Assembly: GCA_963761975.1 (NCBI GenBank)
Contig: CAVXIR010000002.1
Coordinates: forward strand, 310,001 to 374,000
DNA from: JAMQPK01 sp963761975
GTDB taxonomy: Bacteria > Acidobacteriota > Vicinamibacteria > Vicinamibacterales > JAMQPK01
Length of the DNA stretch: 64,000 nt
Direction of reading: 5' to 3'
Of the stretch, positions 17,412 through 25,744 are shown one piece after another. The notes beneath the pieces are model-generated. The model ran no database searches, had not been told where the DNA came from, and was given only the letters and a program-made list of their open reading frames with translations. The translations under genes and the position numbers were made by a program. Position 1 is the first letter of the stretch; each line of letters starts with the position of its first letter.

Positions 17412-19871
17412 ATGATCCGCTGTCTCGTCGCGTTTATGGCGTTCGTGTTGTGGGGAGCCTTTGCTTCATCCGCTCATGCTGCGCCTCAGGAACCCTCGTT
17501 GCCGGAACCTGTCGTAAGGTCCGCCCCCGTTACCACGATCGCGGGGCCGATCACGATTGACGGCACCCTTTCGGAACCGGAATGGAAATCGTCGCCGCCC
17601 ATCGGCGATCTCGTGCAGCGTCAGCCGAATCCCGGGGAGCCGCCGAGCGAGCGGACGGAGGTGACGCTGCTGCGCGACGCGGACAACCTTTACATCGGCG
17701 TCTACGCCCACGATTCGGCGCCCGATTCGGTCATCGGCACGCAGATGGCGCGCGATGCCGGACTGAACGCCGACGATCGCATCGAGATCCTTCTCGATAC
17801 GTTCCGCGACCAGCGCAGCGCCTTCTACTTTGCGACCAATCCCGCCGGCGCACTGGTCGACGGCCTGGCCTTTTCGAACGGGCAGCTGAACACCGACTGG
17901 GATGCGATCTGGCGGGTGCGCACAAGCCGTACGAGCGACGGATGGGTGGCCGAGTTTGCGATTCCGTTCAAGAGCCTCAGCTTTCCTGCCGGCCAGAGCG
18001 TGTGGGGCTTCAACATCTCCCGCAACATTTATCGAAAGCTCGAAGATAACTTCTGGTCCGGCGCGCGCCTCGACAACCAGTTTCTTCAGGTGTCGGAGGC
18101 CGGACAGATTACGCAACTGGGCAACTTGACGCAGGGGATCGGTCTGGACCTCCGCCCGTTCATGGCTGGCCGCTGGTTGCACCTGGGCGGCAATGCGAAC
18201 GACGATGTCGACGGCAAGCCCGGACTCGACCTGTTCTACAGCCTCACCCCGAGTCTCAGGTTGACGGGCACCTTCAATACGGATTTTGGCGAGACTGAAG
18301 TGGATGCGCGTCAAATCAACCTGACGCGTTTCTCGCTGCTCTTTCCCGAAAAGCGGGCCTTCTTCCTCGAAGGCGCCGGCGTGTTCAGCTTCGCGAGCAC
18401 AGGACCGGAAACGCCGGGCGGCATTCCGGGAACCGGAGCCGATCTGTTTCCGTTCTTCAGTCGCCAGATCGGGCTCATCAACGGGCAGGAAGTAGACCTC
18501 ACCGCCGGTGTGAAGTTGACCGGCACGGCAGGGCGTACCGATATCGGCGTGCTGGGCGTGCGCACGCGCCAACTCGAAGTCGATAATGCGCTGATTGCCG
18601 ACGATGAGACGTTTTTCATTGGCAGGGTCAAGCGCAATGTGTTCGAGCAGTCGTATGTCGGCGCGATTTACACCGAGGGGCATCCGTCGCCGGGATTGTC
18701 AGGTCGCACATACGGTGCGGACGTTCGCCTTGCGACGTCACAATTCCTGGGCAGCTCCAGCAACTTCGTCGTCAACGGGTACGGTGTACGAAGCGACAAT
18801 GGCGCCCAGTCCGGCGAGGATTGGTCGTACGGGTTCTCGGCTGCCTATCCGAACGACAAATACGACGCACAGGTCGCGTTCAAAGAAATCCAGCGGGACT
18901 TCCGTCCGGCGCTCGGATTCGTCCAGCGCAGCAACGTACAGCTCCTGCGCGTCGGCGCGAGCTACAACCCGCGGCCGGACTTTCTCAACATCCAGCAGAT
19001 GTTCCACGATGTGTATTTCACGCGGTTTGTCAGGCTGGACAATCGAGAGGTCGAAAGCTGGGACCTGTACATCGCGCTCGTCGACTGGCACTTGAAATCG
19101 GGCGACAGCGTGCACGCGGTGTTCGACGTCAACCCGACGTTCGAACGTTTGTTCGAACCGTTCATGATCGCTCCCGGCGTCATCCTGCCGCCCGGTGACT
19201 ATCGATTCACACGATTCAGAAGCAATGCGGTGACAGCGGCGAAACGGCGGCTGGGGGGCAGCTTCAGTATCGGTTACGGCAGTTACTGGTCGGGGTCGGC
19301 CGAACAGGTCACCGCGTCGCTCAGTTATAAGCTGCCGCCAAAATTCACCATGAGCGTGTCCACGAACCAGACGTTCGCGCGACTTCCCGAGGGCCATTTC
19401 ATCACCCGCATCGCAACAGCCAACATGAACTTCGCGGCCTCGCCGAGACTGTCGTTCTCGAATCTGATTCAGTACGACAACCGTTCGAGAAATCTCGGCT
19501 GGCAGAGCCGTGTTCGCTGGACGCTTCAGCCGGGCAACGACTTCTTCTTCGCGTTCAACCAGGGCTGGGTGCAGGAGCTCGACGAGGACCGCACATGGCG
19601 TTTCGGAGTGCAGGACACCAAGGTGTCGGCGAAATTCCAGGTACTGGTACAGGTTCTAACACTCCACCGGCATGGGCTTCACGAGCCGTCTCTTTGCTGT
19701 CCTTGTGATTGCGGGATCTGCGTGTGCGCCCGCACCGGCAAAACCTGCGACCGGAGATGTCGCGAAGGTCCCCAGCCGCGAGCTTGGGTCCTGGAAGGGA
19801 GACGGCAACACGACGCTCGGCTTCGTGAGCGAGTCGGGCTCGTTTCGCATCAACTGGACGGCGCAGAATAA
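17412..19871 (+). CDS. DUF5916 outer-membrane protein with CBM9-like domain (frameshifted at the C-terminus)
   Basis: Signal peptide MIRCLVAFMAFVLWGAFASSAHA, a carbohydrate-binding-9-like domain (IDGTLSEPEWKSSPPI, DADNLYIGVYAHDSAPD, DDRIEILLDTFRDQRSAFYFATNP), then a DUF5916 barrel (NTDFGETEVDARQINLTRFSLLFPEKRAFFLEGAGVF). As written the frame runs to 19871 and overlaps the next gene by 200 bp with a cysteine-rich nonsense tail. Removing one G at 19641 turns the end into KFQYWYRF followed by a stop at 19657-19659, a proper outer-membrane C-terminus, giving 748 residues and leaving 12 bp before the lipoprotein gene. So there is either a true C-terminal frameshift or a one-base sequence error. 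Role: probably glycan-related surface protein; not established. Confidence 0.82.
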   Translation: MIRCLVAFMAFVLWGAFASSAHAAPQEPSLPEPVVRSAPVTTIAGPITIDGTLSEPEWKSSPPIGDLVQRQPNPGEPPSERTEVTLLRDADNLYIGVYAHDSAPDSVIGTQMARDAGLNADDRIEILLDTFRDQRSAFYFATNPAGALVDGLAFSNGQLNTDWDAIWRVRTSRTSDGWVAEFAIPFKSLSFPAGQSVWGFNISRNIYRKLEDNFWSGARLDNQFLQVSEAGQITQLGNLTQGIGLDLRPFMAGRWLHLGGNANDDVDGKPGLDLFYSLTPSLRLTGTFNTDFGETEVDARQINLTRFSLLFPEKRAFFLEGAGVFSFASTGPETPGGIPGTGADLFPFFSRQIGLINGQEVDLTAGVKLTGTAGRTDIGVLGVRTRQLEVDNALIADDETFFIGRVKRNVFEQSYVGAIYTEGHPSPGLSGRTYGADVRLATSQFLGSSSNFVVNGYGVRSDNGAQSGEDWSYGFSAAYPNDKYDAQVAFKEIQRDFRPALGFVQRSNVQLLRVGASYNPRPDFLNIQQMFHDVYFTRFVRLDNREVESWDLYIALVDWHLKSGDSVHAVFDVNPTFERLFEPFMIAPGVILPPGDYRFTRFRSNAVTAAKRRLGGSFSIGYGSYWSGSAEQVTASLSYKLPPKFTMSVSTNQTFARLPEGHFITRIATANMNFAASPRLSFSNLIQYDNRSRNLGWQSRVRWTLQPGNDFFFAFNQGWVQELDEDRTWRFGVQDTKVSAKFQVLVQVLTLHRHGLHEPSLCCPCDCGICVCARTGKTCDRRCREGPQPRAWVLEGRRQHDARLRERVGLVSHQLDGAE

Positions 19872-20073
19872 AGACAACGCAAAACCGGGCACGTTTGTGC
19901 TGACCCTCCGCAGCGGCATCAGCGGCCGGGTGCTGAAGGTCATCGCCGAGCATCGCAGCGCGGGTGGCGGAAGTGTGGAGTTTGGAGACGACCCCCGCTT
20001 ATACGAATTCCTCGTCGAATCGAGCGGTATCGACTGGGTCATCTCCGTTGAGGAGACGCTCACTCGTCGCTGA
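19672..20073 (+). CDS. Small putative lipoprotein, paralogue of the one at 43799
   Basis: 133 residues. The N-terminus MGFTSRLFAVLVIAGSACAP looks like a lipoprotein signal with the lipidated cysteine at residue 18, followed by an Ala/Pro linker. The mature part contains GSWKGDGNTTLGF, FRINWTA, LRSGISGRVLK, DDPRLYEFLVESSGIDWVISVEE. The same skeleton (RVEW, SAISGRPL, EPRVFFVSVTSEDVEWKISVSE) is in the protein at 43799-44194, so they are paralogues. I do not recognise the family; a small beta-sandwich is plausible. It lies 12 bp after the repaired end of the DUF5916 gene and is likely co-transcribed with it. Confidence 0.7.
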   Translation: MGFTSRLFAVLVIAGSACAPAPAKPATGDVAKVPSRELGSWKGDGNTTLGFVSESGSFRINWTAQNKDNAKPGTFVLTLRSGISGRVLKVIAEHRSAGGGSVEFGDDPRLYEFLVESSGIDWVISVEETLTRR

Positions 20074-20085
20074 CGCTGGGTCTTC

Positions 20086-20130
20086 CGCCGGGTCTTGGAA
20101 AGAAGACCCGCCGTTCCTTTTGGACCCGCC
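20086..20130 (+). terminator. GACCCGCC-type hairpins, probable terminator
   Basis: CGGGTCTT (20089-20096) pairs with AAGACCCG (20103-20110), followed by CCGTTCCTTTTGG and a second GACCCGCC half (20123-20130). The T-run is short. The same hairpin sequence recurs at 27082-27111 and 33988-34013, so it may be a REP-like repeat used as a terminator. Confidence 0.5.
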
Positions 20131-20176
20131 GGTGTCCTTCCACTACAATAAGTACCCCCTCAAAGCGGAGTGAATC

Positions 20177-22294
20177 ATGACCGTTGGGTCTCTCTTTCCC
20201 CACGATTGCAGCAGACGTCTGGCCGCGGGAGCCCTCGCCTGGTTGTTGCTGGTTTCGGGCGCGACGAGCGCGCAGCAGCCGGCCGAAGAACCTGGCAAAC
20301 CCGTCGAAGGGCCCGCGAGCCCGATCGACGTACCACGGCCCACCAAGATCGAAGGGCCTGCCGCCGATCGCATGGTGGCTGAATGGATGCTGCGCATGGG
20401 CGGCAGCATCGTGCTCGAGGGGCAGCGCAAACCGATAACCGACCTTGTCGATCTGCCGGCGACCGATTTCCGGATTCACACGCTGAATTTCACCGGCATC
20501 ACGATGTATGCCGCGTCACTGCAGGACGAGCTTCGCAAACTGCCGCCACTTCCGCATCTGAAAGAGCTCTACGTCAACGGGCGTCTCTGGTACGACCAGC
20601 CAGCCCCCCGCGTGCAGGCGACTATTGCGCTCTTCAGCCAGGCGACCGAGCTCGAGAAGTTCGTGATGAGCAAGCCGGTACAGACCTACATCCCCTTCAA
20701 CGATCCCGCGCTGAAGGGGCTGACGCCGCTGACCAATCTCAAGGAAATTCGCATTCACCAGACGCGCAGCTCGGGCATGTCACTTGCCGCGTTTCCGCTG
20801 ACACACCTCGATCTGAACTACGCGGTCACGTTCAACGACACGGGCATGGCCAGTCTGAAAGGGAAGAAGACGCTTCGGCGCTTGTACTTGCGCGGGACGT
20901 CCATCACCGACACCGGCATTCAGTACCTCTCGGATCTGACCGACCTCGTCGAGCTGGACCTGTCGGACGTCGCGATGACCGACGAAGGCCTGTCGGCACT
21001 GTCTGGCCTCACGAAGCTGCGTCGTCTGAACCTGCAGAGCGCCGATGTCACCGACGCGGGCATCGATGCGCTGAAGAACATGATGGAGCTCGAAGAGCTC
21101 AGCCTCTACCGGACGAAGGTGACCAATGCGGGTCTCGCGAAACTGTCAGGGCTGAAGAGGCTGCGCACCGTCGACTTGCGGTACAGCCGGGTGACGGGTT
21201 CGGGCGTGCGCGACCTGACGTCGAAGCTGCCGAAAGCCGAGCTGTTGATCCTCGAGTCGGCTAATTCCGAACCGAAACGTGCAAAAGCCGCGTCGGTCGT
21301 AGCGACACAGGGAGACGCGGCGGTTGGCGAGTGGCTGCGCGCGATCGGCGCAAAGGTGCAGATGGCTGACGGCCGTATCACCGGCGTCTCGCTCAACGCG
21401 ACGTCAATTACCGACAAAGAAACGGTTGTTCTCACCCGGCTGTCGCATTTGCAGGATCTCAGCCTGCAGCACACCGAAATCAGCACCATCGGACTCGAGC
21501 AGATTGCCGGCATCCGTTCGATCGAGCGCCTGAACCTCGGTCACACACTCCTCGGAGACGCCGCGCTGGCGCTGCTTGCCTCGCTCACGAATCTGCGCAA
21601 GCTCGAGATGCCGAGCACGCTCGTCGACGGGACCGGCTTCGGCGTGCTCAGGGCGCTGCCGAACCTGCGCGAGCTGAACCTCGACAGCGCGCCGATTGCC
21701 AACGCGGGGCTGCAGGAGCTGTCGCAGCTGACATCGATCGAGTCGTTGAACCTTCGGCATACCGACATTACCGATGCCGGCATGGTGCATTTCGCCGCGC
21801 TGAAGAACCTTAAACGGCTCGACATCACGTCGCTCGACATCACCGAGAAAGGCCTCGAAGGGCTGGCGCCGCTGACCCAGCTCGAAGATCTCGACCTCAG
21901 CTTCACTCGCTTTGCTGAACCTGGCCTCGAGATGATTACGAAGCTGACCGAGCTGAAGCGGCTCGGCCTCGAGCAGACGAGCATTACCGATACGGGAATG
22001 GCGTGGGTGGCGCAGCTGCCGAAGCTCGAGGCGCTGAACCTGAACTACACGCCGGTGAGCGACGCGGGGTTCGAGCTGCTGGCGAAGAACACGAGATTTT
22101 CAGAGCTCAAGCTCGACCGCACCGATTTGACTGACAAGTCGCTCAAGTGGCTCACCGGTCAGACCAATCTGAAGTATCTCGATATCTATCACACGCAGGT
22201 GTCCGAGCAGGGCTACAAGAGCATCAGCAACGCGCTGCCGAAGGCCGCCATCAACTGGAGTCTCGACGCCGGCCGTACACGGCGGAGAACATGA
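20177..22294 (+). CDS. Secreted leucine-rich-repeat protein
   Basis: 705 residues with an N-terminal signal peptide (RRLAAGALAWLLLVSGATSAQQ). Two blocks of ~24-residue leucine-rich repeats of the ITDAGLxxLxxLxxLxxLxLxxT kind (for example ITDTGIQYLSDLTDLVELDLS, VTDAGIDALKNMMELEELSL), roughly residues 150-360 and 400-690, separated by a segment with VGEWLRAIGAKV that echoes the region near residue 65 (VAEWMLRMGGSIV). The protein therefore looks like an internal duplication. Such proteins normally form a binding solenoid. It heads a same-strand cluster with another LRR gene, a haem-containing DUF1592-type gene and a DUF1552 gene. Partner unknown. Confidence 0.85.
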   Translation: MTVGSLFPHDCSRRLAAGALAWLLLVSGATSAQQPAEEPGKPVEGPASPIDVPRPTKIEGPAADRMVAEWMLRMGGSIVLEGQRKPITDLVDLPATDFRIHTLNFTGITMYAASLQDELRKLPPLPHLKELYVNGRLWYDQPAPRVQATIALFSQATELEKFVMSKPVQTYIPFNDPALKGLTPLTNLKEIRIHQTRSSGMSLAAFPLTHLDLNYAVTFNDTGMASLKGKKTLRRLYLRGTSITDTGIQYLSDLTDLVELDLSDVAMTDEGLSALSGLTKLRRLNLQSADVTDAGIDALKNMMELEELSLYRTKVTNAGLAKLSGLKRLRTVDLRYSRVTGSGVRDLTSKLPKAELLILESANSEPKRAKAASVVATQGDAAVGEWLRAIGAKVQMADGRITGVSLNATSITDKETVVLTRLSHLQDLSLQHTEISTIGLEQIAGIRSIERLNLGHTLLGDAALALLASLTNLRKLEMPSTLVDGTGFGVLRALPNLRELNLDSAPIANAGLQELSQLTSIESLNLRHTDITDAGMVHFAALKNLKRLDITSLDITEKGLEGLAPLTQLEDLDLSFTRFAEPGLEMITKLTELKRLGLEQTSITDTGMAWVAQLPKLEALNLNYTPVSDAGFELLAKNTRFSELKLDRTDLTDKSLKWLTGQTNLKYLDIYHTQVSEQGYKSISNALPKAAINWSLDAGRTRRRT

Positions 22295-22338
22295 CCACGA
22301 AGCCACGAAAGCCACGAAGCCACGAAGACACGAAGGAA
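22291..22338 (+). repeat. CCACGAAG octamer array between LRR genes
   Basis: ACCACGAAG CCACGAAAG CCACGAAG CCACGAAG ACACGAAGG fills the gap between the two LRR genes. The last unit supplies an AAGGAAG eight bases before the GTG start at 22347, so the repeat appears to serve as that gene's ribosome-binding site. Confidence 0.7.
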
Positions 22339-22346
22339 GCGACGAC

Positions 22347-23579
22347 GTGACAACTAAGGAAATTCGACTAGTACGACGCGCGATTGTGGCGTTGGTGACA
22401 TCGATGGCCGCCCTGGCGCCGAATCACGTCGCAGCGCAGTCGCGCACGAAGGATTCGCCCGCCATCGCGTATGCCATCGAACGAATCGAGCAGCGCGGCG
22501 GGTGGGTGGCGCGCGACAAAGACGGCACGATCGTCGAAGCGTCGCTCGAACGCACCTGGGCAACAGACAACGACGTCGACTTCATCGTCGAGCTGAAGAC
22601 GTTGAAGACACTCGACCTGTCGTTCACCTACGTGACCGACAAGGGCATCAAGAAGCTGCAGGCGCTCCAGCAGCTCGAAGATCTCACGCTCGACACGGCC
22701 GAGTTTCTGACCGATGCGTCGATGGCCCATCTGCGCGCGAATCGCGGGCTTCGGCGGCTCGTGGTCCGTGGCGTCGACATCACCGATGCCGGCATGCCTT
22801 ACGTTGGCGAAATGACCGGCCTGCGCTTTCTCGATATCAGTTACACGATGCTCGGCGACGTCGGTCTCGAACATCTGCCGAATCTCAGCGAGCTCGAGAC
22901 CCTGAAGATCGGCGCGACGCTCATCACGGGACTCAATCTGAACTTCCTGAAGCTGCTGCCGAAGCTGAAGGCGCTGAGCCTGAGAGGCGTGCAGCGCCGC
23001 AACGCGGGTGCGTGCTGGACGCCGAATGTGACCGACCTCGATCTCGATACGATCTCGCTGCTGGTCGGGCTGGAAGAGCTCGACCTTGGCGTCGGCATCA
23101 AATTGGGCATGGGCGGGCAGCCGGCGGCGCCGGGCGGCGGCAATTGCCGTTTGACTGGCGGGCTGCAGATCAGCGACCTCGGCGTCGCGAAGCTCGCCCG
23201 GCTGAAGAACCTGAAGCGGTTGAACATCAGCGGCGCGCGGTTGACACCCGAGGGCGTGAGAACGCTGCAATCGCTGCCTCTCGAACGGCTCAGCCTCTGG
23301 GCCTCGCAGTCGCTCGACGACGCCACCGCCGATGTGCTGGCAGGGATGCCGACACTCGCGCATCTGGATCTTTCATACACGCAAATTGGCGATCAAGGTC
23401 TGCAGCGGCTGGCGAAGCTGCCGAACCTGAAGTATCTCTACGTCACCGAAACCAGAATCACGCCGGAGGCCGTGAACGCCTTCCGGCAGCAGCATCCCGG
23501 CACATTCGTTTCGTGGGCAAGACGTCCGACATCGCGCGGGGCATCACTAACAGCCGAAAAGCCCGTCATCGAGGAATAG
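22347..23579 (+). CDS. Secreted leucine-rich-repeat protein
   Basis: 410 residues starting at GTG (MTTKEIRLVRRAIVALVTSMAALAPNHVAAQ, a signal peptide). Repeats of the VTDKGIKKLQALQQLEDLTLDTA, ITDAGMPYVGEMTGLRFLDISYT type run from ~75 to 390, with a break at ~215-275 containing a glycine-rich stretch (GMGGQPAAPGGGNC) and two cysteines that might form a disulfide. Clearly related to the preceding LRR protein. It ends one or two bases before the DUF1592-type gene, whose Shine-Dalgarno (GAGGAA) overlaps this gene's stop, so the pair is co-translated. Possible scaffold or receptor for the downstream secreted proteins; inference only. Confidence 0.82.
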   Translation: MTTKEIRLVRRAIVALVTSMAALAPNHVAAQSRTKDSPAIAYAIERIEQRGGWVARDKDGTIVEASLERTWATDNDVDFIVELKTLKTLDLSFTYVTDKGIKKLQALQQLEDLTLDTAEFLTDASMAHLRANRGLRRLVVRGVDITDAGMPYVGEMTGLRFLDISYTMLGDVGLEHLPNLSELETLKIGATLITGLNLNFLKLLPKLKALSLRGVQRRNAGACWTPNVTDLDLDTISLLVGLEELDLGVGIKLGMGGQPAAPGGGNCRLTGGLQISDLGVAKLARLKNLKRLNISGARLTPEGVRTLQSLPLERLSLWASQSLDDATADVLAGMPTLAHLDLSYTQIGDQGLQRLAKLPNLKYLYVTETRITPEAVNAFRQQHPGTFVSWARRPTSRGASLTAEKPVIEE

Positions 23580-23581
23580 AA

Positions 23582-25633
23582 ATGACCGTTCGTATCGCGG
23601 GCCTGTCGCTCGCCGCCATACTCGTCGCCCTGATTGCCTCGGCTCCGCATCCGCACGCTCAGAGTGCGGCGCCCGATCCCGTTTTCTTTCAAACGCAGGT
23701 CATGCCGGTGTTCGAGGCGGCGAAATGCAGCGGCTGTCACACCTCGTCTGGCGTCGCATCGGCGACGCGACTGCATTTTCCAGAGAAGGATGCCACCCCT
23801 GCGCAGATTCAGGCGTTCGGGTTGTCGCTCGCGAGCCTGGTCGATCGTGCGGATGCGTCGAAGTCGCTGATTCTCGCCAAACCGACCAACGTGATTCGCC
23901 ACACCGGGGGCGTCCGCGTCAAGCCGGGATCAAATGAAGAACAGATCGTCGCCACATGGGCGACCTCGCTCGCTTCCGCATCTGACGCCACGCTGACTGC
24001 GGCGCTGAAGAAATTGACAGACGGCGACGGCGAGGCTGTGCCGAAGCAGCTCGTCAGGCGACTGACGCACGCGCAGTACGACAATACCGTGCGCGATCTG
24101 TTGGGCGATTACAGTCGACCGGCAGAGCGGTTCCCGCCGGAGGACTACGTCGACGGTTTCAAGAACCAACTCACGGCGCAAGGCATGCCGCCGCTGCTCG
24201 TTGAAACCTACAGCACCTCGGCCGAGCGTCTGGCGCTGAACGCGTTCCGTATCGGCGATATCAACGGGCTGATTCCGTGCAAGCCCACATCATTCAGCGA
24301 CACCCAGTGCCGCGACGCGTTCGTGCGGCGGTTTGGACTGCGGGCGTTCCGCCGTCCGTTGACCGAGGATGAAGCGAGACGCTATTCGACCGCGTTCACC
24401 CAGCAGGCGCGCGTGAGCCGCCGATTCACCGACGGAGCGCGCGTCGTGGTCGAAGCGATGCTGCAGTCACCCAACTTCCTCTTCCATGTTGAAGCCGGAC
24501 CGGATGGAAAGTACGCCGATTACGACGTTGCGAGCCGCCTGTCGTACCTGCTCTGGAACACGATGCCGGATGACGCGCTCTTCGAGGCGGCGGCAAAAGG
24601 CGAGTTGAGCGCGGTGGCGGGGCGTGAGCGCGCGGCGCGCCGATTACTCGAGAACGTGCCGAAGAGCCGCGATGCGCTCGATCAATTCTTCGAAGAGTGG
24701 CTGCGCTTCGATCGCGTCGTCAACGCCGTGAAGTCGGGGCGGTTTCAGCCGTTCACGCCCGAGCTTGCGCTCGCCATGGCTGAGGAGACGCGCACGTTTC
24801 TGCATCACCTCGTGTGGAACGATCGCAACTTCATGGAAGCACTGACTGCCGACTACAGCTTCCTCACGTCGGAGCTGGCAGAGGTGTACGGCGTGTCGGC
24901 CCCGAAGGATCAGTTCGAGATGGTGAAGTTCCCGGCGGAGTCGCCGCGCGCGGGGATTCTCGGGCAGGGCACGTTCCTGGCGTCGACGGCGGGACCCACG
25001 GATACGTCGCCGACGGCGCGCGGGATCTTCATTCGCGAGCGGCTGCTCTGTCAGCATGTGCCGCCGCCGCCGCCTGGCGTCATCACGACGTTGCCCGATC
25101 CGTTGACGACCGGGCCCGCCAAGGGGCGGCGCCAACTCATGGTCGAGCACGTCGAGAACCCCACGTGTGCGTCGTGCCACCGTCTCATGGATCCCATCGG
25201 TTTCGGCTTTGAGCATTTCGATGCGATCGGGCGCTATCGGGAACAGGAAGTGATTCCGGCCCCTGGGCGCCGCGGTGGGGGCGGCGGCGGACGCGGCGGC
25301 GCGCCGGGCACGCCTGTGGACATCAACGCGCAGGGCGAAATTGCGGGTCTTGCGAACTCGAGCTTCTCGGGCGCCAGGCAAATCGGGGCGATTCTGGCGG
25401 ATAGTCCGGTGTGTCAGAAATGCATCGTCCGGCAGATGTTCCGATACTCCTACGGGCGGCTGGAATCGAACGCGGACGAGAAGACCATCGACCAGCTGTA
25501 CGACCAATTTAAGGCGTCGGACTTCAGGGTCAAGAACCTGTTGGTAGCACTGGTGCAATCGCCGGAGTTCCTGAGACAATGGACTAGCTCCACGAAGGTC
25601 ACGTCTGGCCCTGGCCAGACTGGGCAAAAGTAG
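23582..25633 (+). CDS. Secreted c-haem protein with DUF1587/1592/1588/1585 domains
   Basis: 683 residues. Signal peptide MTVRIAGLSLAAILVALIASAPHPHAQ, then a cytochrome-c-like domain with CSGCH (residues 49-53), a DUF1587 segment (VRRLTHAQYDNTVRDLLGD), DUF1595/1592 (RRFGLRAFRRPLTEDE, AEETRTFLHHLVWNDRNFMEALTADYSFL), DUF1588 (GILGQGTFLASTAGPTDTSP, CASCHRLMDPIGFGFEHFD with a second CxxCH) and DUF1585 (RYSYGR, VALVQSPEFLRQW). This multi-domain set is typical of Planctomycetes and Acidobacteria; it is paired with DUF1552 proteins and its biochemical function is not known. A glycine-rich insert (RRGGGGGGRGG) sits between the last two domains. Start set by GAGGAA and the signal peptide. Confidence 0.88.
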   Translation: MTVRIAGLSLAAILVALIASAPHPHAQSAAPDPVFFQTQVMPVFEAAKCSGCHTSSGVASATRLHFPEKDATPAQIQAFGLSLASLVDRADASKSLILAKPTNVIRHTGGVRVKPGSNEEQIVATWATSLASASDATLTAALKKLTDGDGEAVPKQLVRRLTHAQYDNTVRDLLGDYSRPAERFPPEDYVDGFKNQLTAQGMPPLLVETYSTSAERLALNAFRIGDINGLIPCKPTSFSDTQCRDAFVRRFGLRAFRRPLTEDEARRYSTAFTQQARVSRRFTDGARVVVEAMLQSPNFLFHVEAGPDGKYADYDVASRLSYLLWNTMPDDALFEAAAKGELSAVAGRERAARRLLENVPKSRDALDQFFEEWLRFDRVVNAVKSGRFQPFTPELALAMAEETRTFLHHLVWNDRNFMEALTADYSFLTSELAEVYGVSAPKDQFEMVKFPAESPRAGILGQGTFLASTAGPTDTSPTARGIFIRERLLCQHVPPPPPGVITTLPDPLTTGPAKGRRQLMVEHVENPTCASCHRLMDPIGFGFEHFDAIGRYREQEVIPAPGRRGGGGGGRGGAPGTPVDINAQGEIAGLANSSFSGARQIGAILADSPVCQKCIVRQMFRYSYGRLESNADEKTIDQLYDQFKASDFRVKNLLVALVQSPEFLRQWTSSTKVTSGPGQTGQK

Positions 25634-25637
25634 CGCC

Positions 25638-25730
25638 GTACGTCGTGTCCGGTTCAGCCGGATCCGCAGTACGTAGTGTCCGGCTTTAGCCGGACCGGCA
25701 GTACGTAGTGTCCGCCTTCAGGCGGACCGG
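25638..25730. repeat. Three tandem ~31-bp REP-like hairpin repeats
   Basis: Three head-to-tail copies of GTACGTAGTGTCCGGC-loop-GCCGGACCGGCA starting at 25638, 25669 and 25701. Each contains a hairpin (GTCCGG/CCGGAT, GTCCGG/CCGGAC, GTCCGCC/GGCGGAC), and the second and third stems differ by compensating changes. They fill the 111-bp gap between the haem protein gene and the DUF1552 gene. Confidence 0.85.
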
Positions 25731-25744
25731 TTTGGAGAAGCGCA

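Noticed and set aside
22502..23581. N-terminal extension of the DUF1592-type reading frame
   Set aside because: Arginine-rich shadow of the LRR gene; the signal peptide starts at 23582 with its own ribosome site.
25638..25730. Short CRISPR array
   Set aside because: The three repeats are head-to-tail with no unique spacers and no cas genes nearby; REP-like hairpins explain it.
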